Shown here in pieces: positions 1 to 5,666 of a stretch of 9,223 bases of DNA. Source of the DNA: Acidobacteriota bacterium (lineage in GTDB: Bacteria; Acidobacteriota; Terriglobia; Terriglobales; Acidobacteriaceae); assembly GCA_021841795.1 (NCBI GenBank), contig JAKCDN010000099.1:1-9223 (forward strand), written 5' to 3'. The notes beneath the pieces are model-generated. The model was given only the letters and a program-made list of their open reading frames with translations. It was not told where the DNA came from and ran no database searches. Every line of letters begins with the position of its first letter. Position 1 is the stretch's first letter. Made by a program: the position numbers and the translations under genes.

Positions 1-782
1 TCCCCCTGCCCGAAGATGCGCTTGTGCCGGCCATCGACGCGCCCAACCTGCGCCATCCTGAAGCCGTCGCCGCCGCCATTCGCGCCGCGCTCGGTGAAAC
101 CGCCCTGCGCACGCGCTCGGTTACGCTGATTCTGCCCGACCTGCTGGTTCGGGTCTTTGTGCTGGACTTCGATTCGCTCCCCGCTAAGTACGCGGAGGCG
201 GTTTCGGTCGTGCGCTTCCGCCTGCGCAAGATGGTTCCTTTTGACGTGGAGCCGGCTGGCGTCAGTTATCAGCCCCTGGCTCAAAATGATTCCGAGTGCA
301 AAGTACTGGCCGCGGTGATCCCAGGCCCCATCCTCGCCGAATACGAGGGCGCCGTCCGCGATGCCGGCTACGAGCCGGGCGCCGTTCTCCCTTCCAGCCT
401 CGCCGCGCTTGAAGCCGCTGATGCCATGGAAGGAGTGCTGGCCGCCAATCTTGGCGCTCGATCAATCACTACCGCCGTTGCCAGCGGCAACAGTCTCTTG
501 CTTTACCGCACCATTGATCTGCCCTCGGATCCAGGGCTGCGCGCCGGCGAGATTGCACGCGCCATCGCCGTAGCCGCCGCTTATTTTGAAGACAAACTCG
601 GCTCACCGCCGCAGCGCCTGCACTACGCGGGAACCCAAAACCCGGACGAGTTTGCGCGCTCCATCGGCGCCCTGCCGGTTACCATCGTCGAGTGGCCCGG
701 GCGGCCGGAGGAAGGCGCGCTGACGCAGATTCCACAAACTAGTTTTGCCGGCGTGCTCGGCGCGCTGGCGGGAGCGAGCTAG
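1..782 (+). CDS. pilM: PilM-like pilus assembly ATPase-fold protein, 5' partial
   Basis: The reading frame is open from the left edge (first full codon at position 3) to TAG at 780-782, so the true start lies outside the window; an internal GTG at 24 is unlikely to be the start because the preceding codons (PLPEDAL) continue the fold. About 259 residues are visible, against roughly 300-350 for the family. PilM is a cytoplasmic actin-like protein that binds the PilN N-terminus and links the pilus motor to the inner-membrane ring. Supporting features are the stretch around LPAKYAEAVSVVRFRLRKMV followed by PFDVEPAGVSYQ, the segment GPILAEYEGAVRDAGYEP leading to a second-subdomain LAANLGARSITTAVASGNSL, and its position directly before pilN and pilO. 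It is divergent: I cannot see clear ATP phosphate loops in the visible part. Family call is by pattern plus gene order; identity as PilM rather than a GspL-type cytoplasmic domain is inference. Confidence 0.75.
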   Translation, partial: PLPEDALVPAIDAPNLRHPEAVAAAIRAALGETALRTRSVTLILPDLLVRVFVLDFDSLPAKYAEAVSVVRFRLRKMVPFDVEPAGVSYQPLAQNDSECKVLAAVIPGPILAEYEGAVRDAGYEPGAVLPSSLAALEAADAMEGVLAANLGARSITTAVASGNSLLLYRTIDLPSDPGLRAGEIARAIAVAAAYFEDKLGSPPQRLHYAGTQNPDEFARSIGALPVTIVEWPGRPEEGALTQIPQTSFAGVLGALAGAS

Positions 783-786
783 TACG

Positions 787-1587
787 ATGCAAGTCACACT
801 CAATCTCGCCACGCGACCCTTTGCCGACGCAGGTCCTGCGCTCAAGCGCCTGCGCATCGGCATCGCCGTGCTGGCTGCGCTTTGCCTCCTGTTCCTCCTC
901 GGCTTGCATCTGTTTGGCAGCCAGGCCGCGGCCGCCCGCGCCCGCGAGCACTCGCTCGACGGAAGCATTGCGCACGTCGAGGCCGAACGCCAGAGCGCGC
1001 AGGCCTTCATGCAACAGCCCGACAATGCCAAACTGCTCCAGCAGGCGGAGTTCCTCAACCAGCGCTTCGATGAGAAGTCCTTCTCATGGACCCTGGCCAT
1101 GGAAGCCATGGAGACCGTACTGCCGGCCGGAGTTCAGGTCACCGCGATTGAGCCGCTACGCACCAAGGAAGGCCAGATTACCGTCGACCTGCGTGTTCTG
1201 GGACCGCGCGATCACACCGTGGATCTGGTACGCAACCTCGAAGACTCGCGGCGCTTTCTTTCGCCGCGCATCGAGTCCGAGAGCGCCGAGAACAGTAGTA
1301 GCCCCAACCAGCGGCAGATGGTACCCGTCAGCGCCTCGAATCGCTTTGAGTTCGAGATCTTCGCCGACTACAATCCGCCCACGCCCGAGGAGCGCGCCGC
1401 CCTCAACAGCAAAGCCAGGAAAGACGCTGCGGCACAAACCGCGGTCAAGCCCCCGAAGATTTCGGCCGCACCATCGCGCCCACGCATACACCGCGCGCCT
1501 TCCTCGTCGCCCGCGCAGCATGAACGTCCTCCGTACACCGGCCTGAGCGTAAAGCCCAGCCCGACCGCGAAGGGAGGAGCGCGATGA
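787..1587 (+). CDS. pilN: PilN-like pilus/secretion inner-membrane protein
   Basis: A 266-aa bitopic protein. The N-terminus (MQVTLNLATRPF) resembles the short cytoplasmic PilN peptide that docks into PilM. One membrane helix follows at about residues 24-43, then a helical, probably coiled-coil stretch at 46-95, a ferredoxin-like periplasmic domain at about 97-195, and a Pro/Ala/basic tail at 196-266 that looks disordered and is longer than usual for PilN. The start at 787 is preferred over an in-frame GTG at 745 because it lies just after the upstream stop (4-nt gap), gives the family N-terminus and has a GGAG upstream at 771-774, although that spacing is long. It overlaps the next gene by ATGA. 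In the machine it would pair with PilO to form the periplasmic ring that transmits to the secretin. Function is inferred from family and gene order. Confidence 0.82.
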   Translation: MQVTLNLATRPFADAGPALKRLRIGIAVLAALCLLFLLGLHLFGSQAAAARAREHSLDGSIAHVEAERQSAQAFMQQPDNAKLLQQAEFLNQRFDEKSFSWTLAMEAMETVLPAGVQVTAIEPLRTKEGQITVDLRVLGPRDHTVDLVRNLEDSRRFLSPRIESESAENSSSPNQRQMVPVSASNRFEFEIFADYNPPTPEERAALNSKARKDAAAQTAVKPPKISAAPSRPRIHRAPSSSPAQHERPPYTGLSVKPSPTAKGGAR

Positions 1588-2234
1588 ACTCCAGTCCTAC
1601 AACTTGGCGCGAGCGGCTTGTCGCGCCGCTCACCTGGCACTGGGCCGCCTTTGCCGTGCTATTTGTGATTGCCGTCATTCTGGCCATTCGCCTCGGCCTC
1701 GACTGGGCCGCAATGGACAGCCATGCAACCGAAGTCTTGGCTGGCAAGCAGGTGGAGCTGAAGGCAATCGAACTGCAAACCGCGCCACTGCGCGGTCTCG
1801 ATCTGCGCCTGGACAAAACCCGCAAGCAAATCAAGGACTTTTACCAGAAACGCATTCCGCCCAACTATTCCTCGATTGATGCCCGCATCGGCGAGCTCCA
1901 GGTGGCCTCAGGCGTGCGCCTCACGCGCGTACAGTACACGCAGGGCAAGCCCGGCGCAAGCCTGACCGAGATCACCATGGACGCCAGTATCAGCGGCGAA
2001 TACCCCGCTATCATGCATTTCATCAACAGTATCGAGCGCGATCCCATGTTCTTCATCGTCCGCGCCATGGCCCTCACTGGCCAGCAGGGCGGACTCGTGA
2101 ATCTGCGCCTGCGTGTCTCTACCTGGCTACGCCCGGCCGACGCCGTGGCCAGCGGCCTGCCCACCACCCCTGACGAGAACGCACCAGCCGTGAAGACTGC
2201 TCCAGAACCTGCGGCGAGCAAGGAGGGCGAATAA
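1584..2234 (+). CDS. pilO: PilO-like pilus/secretion inner-membrane protein
   Basis: A 216-aa protein with a short cytoplasmic N-terminus, one membrane helix at about residues 20-38, a helical linker at 45-90 and a ferredoxin-like domain at about 95-182 containing SGEYPAIMHFINSIERDPMF, typical of the PilO/GspM fold (strand, helix, then a strand before FFIVRAMAL). The C-terminal 35 residues are Pro/Ala-rich and probably flexible. The start ATG overlaps the pilN stop (ATGA at 1584-1587) and has a strong Shine-Dalgarno GGGAGGAG at 1572-1579, so translation is probably coupled. PilO heterodimerises with PilN in the inner-membrane ring and contacts PilP. Alternative name: GspM-like; the neighbouring PilM- and PilN-like genes favour PilO. 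Confidence 0.82.
   Translation: MNSSPTTWRERLVAPLTWHWAAFAVLFVIAVILAIRLGLDWAAMDSHATEVLAGKQVELKAIELQTAPLRGLDLRLDKTRKQIKDFYQKRIPPNYSSIDARIGELQVASGVRLTRVQYTQGKPGASLTEITMDASISGEYPAIMHFINSIERDPMFFIVRAMALTGQQGGLVNLRLRVSTWLRPADAVASGLPTTPDENAPAVKTAPEPAASKEGE
2221..2227 (+). promoter_or_regulatory. Strong ribosome binding site for the PilP/GspC-like gene
   Basis: AGGAGGG lies inside the last codons of pilO, 8 nt before the ATG at 2236. It fixes the start of the downstream gene, which begins one base after the pilO TAA. Confidence 0.75.
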
Positions 2235-2235
2235 T

Positions 2236-2835
2236 ATGGCCCTTGCACTCGGCTTGGAAAACAAGCGCAACGTCACCATTGTGGCTGTGCTCTTCGCCGG
2301 CATTATCGGGTACGTCGGCTACCAGATCTACGCCTCATTCTCTTCGCCCACTGTGCCAGTTGCACCCGCGTCTCTTACAGGAAAAACCACTGCCCCTGCC
2401 GCCGGCGCCTCAGAACCAGCTGCGCTAAAAATGGACAACGCAGGCATCGATCCCACGCTGCACTTTGACAAGCTGGCCGCCAGCGAGGATGTGCGTTACG
2501 ACGGCACGGGCCGCAATATCTTCTCCGCCGATTCGGCCCCGGTGACAATTCCAGTACCGATAAAGAGCGCCCGCAACACCCCCGATGCTGCAGCCGTTCC
2601 CCTGGCGCCGGCCGTGCCTAGGCCGCCGGCAATTGACCTGAAGTACTTCGGCTACGAGGAGGACAAGAGTAAAAGTCTCCGCGCCTTCTTCCTGCACGGC
2701 GATGACATCTTCATTGCACGTACAGGAGATATTGTCGACCATCGCTACAAGGTCGGCGCCATCCACCCCCTGAACGTTGAGGTCACCGACCTCTCTTACA
2801 ACAATAGCCAGACACTTTCGCTGGCCACCTTCTGA
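2236..2835 (+). CDS. PilP/GspC-like bitopic periplasmic protein
   Basis: A 199-aa protein with an N-terminal membrane helix at about residues 13-34, a Pro/Ala/Ser/Thr-rich linker at 37-66, a short conserved-looking element around TGRNIFSA (91-98), a second Pro/Ala linker (110-131), and a compact beta domain at about 133-199. That last domain (LKYFGYEED, SLRAFFLHGDDIFIARTGD, then a strand near IHPLNVEVTDL) has the layout of the homology region shared by PilP and GspC: an aromatic strand, a glycine-containing GDDIF turn, a GD motif and a final strand. RNIF may correspond to the RDPF or LFG elements of those families. It would connect the PilN/PilO ring to the secretin. There is no lipobox cysteine at the N-terminus, unlike classical PilP, so membrane anchoring is GspC-like. 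Homology is by pattern only and no gene symbol is assigned. Confidence 0.6.
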   Translation: MALALGLENKRNVTIVAVLFAGIIGYVGYQIYASFSSPTVPVAPASLTGKTTAPAAGASEPAALKMDNAGIDPTLHFDKLAASEDVRYDGTGRNIFSADSAPVTIPVPIKSARNTPDAAAVPLAPAVPRPPAIDLKYFGYEEDKSKSLRAFFLHGDDIFIARTGDIVDHRYKVGAIHPLNVEVTDLSYNNSQTLSLATF

Positions 2836-2840
2836 TCCGA

Positions 2841-3770
2841 ATGATGAAGCCGCATCCAGCACCCAGGCCGGTTCCTCCCTCCGAGGAAGGCTATATCCTG
2901 CTGTTCGCAATCTTTCTGATGGCCCTCATGATCATCGCAGTGGCAGTGGCGGCGCCCGACGTTGCCAAGTCCATCCAGCGCGACCGCGATCTCGAAGCCT
3001 TTCACCGCGGTATGCAATACCGCCGCGCCATCCAGCTCTATTACCGTTCCTTCCAGGCCTATCCGCCGAACGTCGACGCGCTTGTTGCAACCAACAACAT
3101 CCGCTTCCTGCGCAAAAAGTACATTGACCCCATCACGAACAAGGTGGACTGGAAGCCGATTCTGTACGGCCAGAATAAAACCCCCACCGCGATGGGCTTC
3201 TTCGGCCAGCCGCTGGCCGGCGGTGCCACTTCACTTGCGGGGATCGGCCCCAGCGGGGGCAACACGGCCGGCGCCGGAGCATCCGGTGCACCAATCTTGC
3301 CCGGGGGCATCAGCACCCTCTTCGGTGGAACTCCCACGGCCACGCCTGCCGCAACCAGTTCCGGAACAACCGATAACTCCGCGGGCACAAACACGAGTTC
3401 CGGCGCCAACGGAACCTCCACCACTGGAACCAGCGCCAGCGGAGGATCGAACTCCTCGACCGGCTCCGATCAGTCTGGACAAAACGGACAGACCTTCGGC
3501 GGCGGTGGAATCATCGGATTTTCTCCGGTCAGCACCAAGCAGTCCATCCTGATTTACAAGAAGAAAAACCACTACAACGAGTGGGAGTTCACCTACGATC
3601 CCATCTCCGACATGCAAACCATGACCGGTGGCAATACCGGAGCAATAGGCCAACCTGCAGCGGCCACAAGCAACGGCTCCGGAAGCAATATCTTCGGTTC
3701 GTCGCCAAGTCCTACCGGCTCCAGCCCTGCGACTCCCGCCACCACGCCACAGTCGTCTCCGCTGCAGTAG
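2841..3770 (+). CDS. Divergent pseudopilin (GspG/type IV prepilin-like) with low-complexity insert
   Basis: A 309-aa protein. A short leader ending EEG (residues 15-17) precedes a long hydrophobic helix at 18-40 (YILLFAIFLMALMIIAVAVA), as in prepilins cleaved after Gly; the usual Glu at position +5 is Phe here. An amphipathic helix follows (41-75, rich in Arg and Asp), then RFLRKKYIDPITNKVDW (88-104) and, far later, YNEWEFTYDP (245-254), both resembling the C-terminal part of GspG-type pseudopilins. Between them, residues 125-225 are almost all Gly, Ser, Thr, Asn, Ala and Pro, and the tail 263-309 is similar. Two adjacent ATGs (2841, 2844) are possible starts and no clear Shine-Dalgarno is seen; coupling to the upstream stop 5 nt away is likely. 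Last gene of the pilus/secretion operon. Whether it is a structural or minor pseudopilin cannot be told. Confidence 0.68.
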   Translation: MMKPHPAPRPVPPSEEGYILLFAIFLMALMIIAVAVAAPDVAKSIQRDRDLEAFHRGMQYRRAIQLYYRSFQAYPPNVDALVATNNIRFLRKKYIDPITNKVDWKPILYGQNKTPTAMGFFGQPLAGGATSLAGIGPSGGNTAGAGASGAPILPGGISTLFGGTPTATPAATSSGTTDNSAGTNTSSGANGTSTTGTSASGGSNSSTGSDQSGQNGQTFGGGGIIGFSPVSTKQSILIYKKKNHYNEWEFTYDPISDMQTMTGGNTGAIGQPAAATSNGSGSNIFGSSPSPTGSSPATPATTPQSSPLQ

Positions 3771-3782
3771 TACCAGAAACGC

Positions 3783-3808
3783 AAAAGGTCCGCCGGTCAG
3801 GCGAACCT
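3783..3808 (-). terminator. Candidate Rho-independent terminator of the Fe-S carrier gene
   Basis: Read on the minus strand, a 9-bp stem AGGTTCGCC / GGCGGACCT (one U-G wobble) with a 5-nt loop is followed by TTT-GCG-TTTC. It lies 42 nt past the stop of the minus-strand gene. On the plus strand the same stem has a C-A mismatch and no T-tract, so it fits the minus-strand gene better than the convergent pilus operon. The T-tract is interrupted, which lowers confidence. Confidence 0.45.
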
Positions 3809-3849
3809 CTGCGTCGATTCCGGAGATCTCTGTCCGTCAGTCCCGGCCT

Positions 3850-4224
3850 TCAGGCCTGGAACGAAGAGCCACATCCGCAGGTCGACTTCACATTGGGGTT
3901 CTCAAACTTGAAGCCGGCAGCCTCGATGGTCTCCACATAGTCCACCGTGCAGCCCTGCAGGTACATCAACGAAGTGGCATCGACAAATACCTTCAGGTCG
4001 TCGAAGCCGAAGACCTTGTCCATCATGCCCGGCTGATTCTCAAAAGCCATGGAGTACTGGAAGCCCGAGCAGCCTCCGCCCACTACGCCGATGCGCAATC
4101 CTGCGGGCAGCGGATCCTGGGTCGCCATGATCTCGCGCACTTTGGCAACTGCCGTAGGAGTCAGTACAAGAGGCAGCTTCTTCTGGGTCGTTTCCTGGAC
4201 GGGTTCAACAGTGGTCGTGGCCAT
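3850..4224 (-). CDS. erpA: A-type Fe-S cluster carrier (ErpA/IscA/SufA/HesB family)
   Basis: A 124-aa cytoplasmic protein. About 17 variable N-terminal residues precede the HesB/IscA fold. The three canonical cluster-binding cysteines are visible: Cys52 in VGGGCSGFQY and Cys116/Cys118 in the C-terminal CGCG motif. The conserved LxGxxVDYVE segment is present (YLQGCTVDYVE) and carries an additional Cys92. Members of this family receive Fe-S clusters from the ISC or SUF scaffold and pass them to apo-enzymes. The start is supported by GGAGGA on the minus strand (plus positions 4228-4233) just upstream of the ATG. It stands alone, convergent with the pilus operon and divergent from the next gene, with no isc or suf neighbours, which fits a free-standing ErpA more than an operonic IscA or SufA. 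The exact subfamily is not certain. Confidence 0.9.
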   Translation of the reverse strand: MATTTVEPVQETTQKKLPLVLTPTAVAKVREIMATQDPLPAGLRIGVVGGGCSGFQYSMAFENQPGMMDKVFGFDDLKVFVDATSLMYLQGCTVDYVETIEAAGFKFENPNVKSTCGCGSSFQA

Positions 4225-4418
4225 ATTTCCTCCGATTGGGTGACGCGGTCAGCCGGGTACAGTTCACTCATCTTACTCTACCGTTCTCCCGGTCCTTGCA
4301 CAAGCGCGTGCCACCTTCACGTCTTTATAGATGCGCCAGACACACGCCAGGGAGCAAATAAACAACCCACGCGCAATCAACCAGTTGCGCGATTGCCTGC
4401 ACATGTACGCCCACCCTG

Positions 4419-4457
4419 GTGAACCGTCTGCAGAATAATCTTCTGCAGACGGTTCAC
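4419..4457. repeat. Perfect 17-bp inverted repeat (candidate operator)
   Basis: The left arm GTGAACCGTCTGCAGAA (4419-4435) and right arm TTCTGCAGACGGTTCAC (4441-4457) are exact reverse complements around a 5-nt centre, TAATC. No T-tract follows on either strand (the plus strand continues AATTTCACC), so a standard terminator is unlikely. The right arm supplies most of the putative -35 of the plus-strand promoter at 4453-4482, which makes an operator or regulated-promoter role plausible. A cruciform or mobile repeat remnant is an alternative. Confidence 0.8.
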
Positions 4458-4482
4458 AATTTCACCTGTTTGGGTCTATCAT
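4453..4482 (+). promoter_or_regulatory. Candidate sigma70-type promoter for the 94-aa membrane protein gene
   Basis: TTCACA (4453-4458) and TATCAT (4477-4482), each one mismatch from the consensus, are separated by 18 bp. Transcription would start near 4489, leaving an untranslated leader of about 80 nt before the ATG at 4569. The -35 sits in the right arm of the long inverted repeat. Confidence 0.5.
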
Positions 4483-4568
4483 GAGTGCCGAACGGCCCTC
4501 TGGCCGCGAGACCGCGATTCCCCACGACCCCGCTGTCCTTGGACCGCAACTCGTTGGGAGGTGAAACC

Positions 4569-4853
4569 ATGACGCCTGTCTCGATTATGCTGTGGAGCGT
4601 TTGGTCTGCATTCGCGCTCTTCATGGCTGCACTGTACGTTTACCGCTCCAGCCTCACCCGCGACGAAGAAGACCAGATCTTCCTCGACGACTCCTTCGAT
4701 CACGAGAAGGCCCAGCAGGCAGTCATCACGGCGAAGGTCGGTCGCGTCGAGCCGCTGATTCGCGTCTCCCACTGGCTAGTTGTTGTCATGTCGGTCGTGG
4801 TGGTTGTCTATTACATCCGCGACATTCTGGTGCAACTGAACTACCTTCACTGA
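4569..4853 (+). CDS. Hypothetical 94-aa membrane protein with two helices
   Basis: I do not recognise a named family. Two membrane helices are clear: residues about 6-25 and 66-89 (the second very Val-rich, VVVMSVVVVVYYI). The loop between them starts basic (YRSSLTR), then is acidic (DEEDQIFLDDSFDHE) and ends with Lys/Arg, so by the positive-inside rule the loop is cytoplasmic and both termini face outward. The start at 4569 is chosen over an in-frame GTG at 4485 because GGGAGGTG (4556-4563) lies just before it and because the 28 extra residues look like leader translation. It has its own promoter candidate, is divergent from the Fe-S carrier gene, and is followed by a long gap. It may be a conserved small protein of the lineage; function is unknown. 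Confidence 0.72.
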   Translation: MTPVSIMLWSVWSAFALFMAALYVYRSSLTRDEEDQIFLDDSFDHEKAQQAVITAKVGRVEPLIRVSHWLVVVMSVVVVVYYIRDILVQLNYLH

Positions 4854-4943
4854 GGCGGCTGAGCAGCAGAGCGACGCGAGCAGATCCTGAGCGCGCCGTG
4901 AGAATCAGCGTTTTTCCAGTTCGCCGCGTCTGATAGCCGTGCG

Positions 4944-4984
4944 CGGCGGATGCAGGATAGGTATTGTTTTTTCTGCATCTGCCG
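4944..4984. repeat. 12-bp hairpin with T-rich loop
   Basis: CGGCGGATGCAG (4944-4955) pairs with CTGCATCTGCCG (4973-4984) with one G-U wobble. The 17-nt loop ends in six T residues. It lies 90 nt after the stop of the 94-aa gene. The T-run is in the loop rather than after the stem, so it is not a normal terminator on the plus strand. Confidence 0.6.
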
Positions 4985-5159
4985 TTGCGCCTACAGCGGT
5001 AATACTTTTGCTGCGGCCTCCACGCGACTTGCGGAACACCGTGCTCTTGCAACATTCGGATCCCAGTCTGTCTACGGCCTCAGCATGTCTCCGGGTTGCC
5101 TGTCTTCCGCCCGTTGCTACCGCCTTATTCCGCGCCGCAGCCGCGCGCCGGTTGCCGCA

Positions 5160-5174
5160 CTTATACCTTATAAG
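5160..5174. repeat. AT-rich palindrome in intergenic DNA
   Basis: CTTATA and TATAAG are exact reverse complements separated by CCT. Such an AT-rich symmetric site stands out in the surrounding GC-rich sequence and could be a regulator site or part of a promoter, but no -35 at suitable spacing was found. Confidence 0.4.
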
Positions 5175-5317
5175 ACTTTCTGCTTGGACCGTTCCCCGCG
5201 GCTGCCCGGATACTACCACTAGCAAAAATCTCCTTCGCGCGCCGGCTGCAATGCGCGCGACCTCAAGGCGGCAGCGCGGGGAATCCGCATGCTGCGCTAT
5301 CGGCCAACTTTCCTCAG

Positions 5318-5352
5318 GTGTTGGGCATCTGTTACAACACTGCCAGCAGATG
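5318..5352. repeat. Two interleaved inverted repeats upstream of the oxidase operon
   Basis: GTGTTG (5318-5323) is the reverse complement of CAACAC (5335-5340), and CATCTG (5326-5331) is the reverse complement of CAGATG (5347-5352). The pairs interleave, so an RNA could form only one stem at a time, or a pseudoknot. As DNA they could be paired half-sites for a regulator of the operon beginning at 5481. Short 6-bp arms can occur by chance. Confidence 0.35.
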
Positions 5353-5480
5353 GTTTGAGAGAGAAATAGGATTATGCCCTTCGCCGTTCCATCGTTCCCA
5401 CGCCGCGCCGCCTGCCTTTGCGCCATGACGCGCCGGAGCCTCGTTCGCGCGCGGCTGCAGACGAGTCCTTCAGGAAAACC

Positions 5481-5666
5481 ATGATTGTGGAACCCCGACT
5501 CACCGGAAAATTCTCGGCAACCAGGCAGCGCTATTTTGTAGCCGCCATGCTCCTTCTTGGCCTGCTCGTCTCGATCGTTGTTGTGCGCTACATCGATCCG
5601 CCGGTGAGCACCAACTCTGCCGGAGGTCGCAACCAAGCTCCTGGCGTGGAGGTCAACCGGCAATGA
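5481..5666 (+). CDS. Small single-helix membrane protein preceding the oxidase
   Basis: A 61-aa protein: a short cytoplasmic N-terminus with basic residues (KFSATRQR), one strong membrane helix at about residues 18-37 and a short polar tail containing DPP (39-41), predicted outside. The ATG at 5481 has AGGA at 5472-5475 (5-nt spacing) and is preferred over an upstream TTG at 5418. Its stop overlaps the oxidase start (ATGA, 5663-5666), implying coupled translation and a role with the oxidase, for example in assembly or as an accessory subunit. I do not recognise it as CcoS, CcoH or CcoQ by sequence; CcoH-like proteins are longer. Function is inferred only from coupling and topology. Confidence 0.65.
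   Translation: MIVEPRLTGKFSATRQRYFVAAMLLLGLLVSIVVVRYIDPPVSTNSAGGRNQAPGVEVNRQ

Larger units (their letters stand above)
4225..4568. other. Divergent intergenic region with inverted repeats and promoter
   Basis: No convincing gene. It must hold the minus-strand promoter for the Fe-S carrier gene, but I can only point to a weak TAAGAT-like -10 (minus strand, 4270-4275) without a clear -35. A short hairpin GCGCAA-N8-TTGCGC occurs at 4371-4390 with an overlapping alternative GCAATC/GATTGC. The main structures are the long inverted repeat and the plus-strand promoter described separately. Confidence 0.6.
4854..5480. other. Long intergenic region without a convincing gene
   Basis: Open frames exist on both strands but their translations (rich in Arg, Cys and Pro) look like GC-rich noise. 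Visible structures: a T5 run at 4911-4915 after only a weak stem; a 12-bp hairpin at 4944-4984; an AT-rich palindrome CTTATA-CCT-TATAAG at 5160-5174; and two interleaved inverted repeats at 5318-5352. The promoter of the downstream oxidase operon should lie here, but I find no confident -35/-10 pair and no FNR-type TTGAT-N4-ATCAA box. A small RNA or a decayed gene cannot be excluded. Confidence 0.6.

Noticed and set aside
3843..3859. Hairpin CCGGCC-TTCA-GGCCTGG at the end of the Fe-S carrier gene as a terminator
   Set aside because: It overlaps the stop codon, has a bulge and no T-tract on either strand; the stem at 3786-3808 fits better.
4481..4564. A 27-codon frame before the 94-aa gene, ending at its ribosome binding site
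   Set aside because: Its ATG falls inside the predicted -10 element and it has no ribosome binding site; it cannot be real if the promoter call is right.
4886..4915. T5 run after the 94-aa gene as a terminator
   Set aside because: Only a four-base CTGA/TCAG stem precedes it.
4950..5222. A 90-codon plus-strand frame in the intergenic gap
   Set aside because: The Cys/Arg/Pro-rich product has no family resemblance and there is no clear ribosome binding site.
4905..5663. A 252-codon open frame on the minus strand across the intergenic gap and the 61-aa gene
   Set aside because: The translation is Arg-rich with no recognisable domain or membrane pattern, and it lies antisense to the well-supported small gene; long antisense frames are common in GC-rich DNA.
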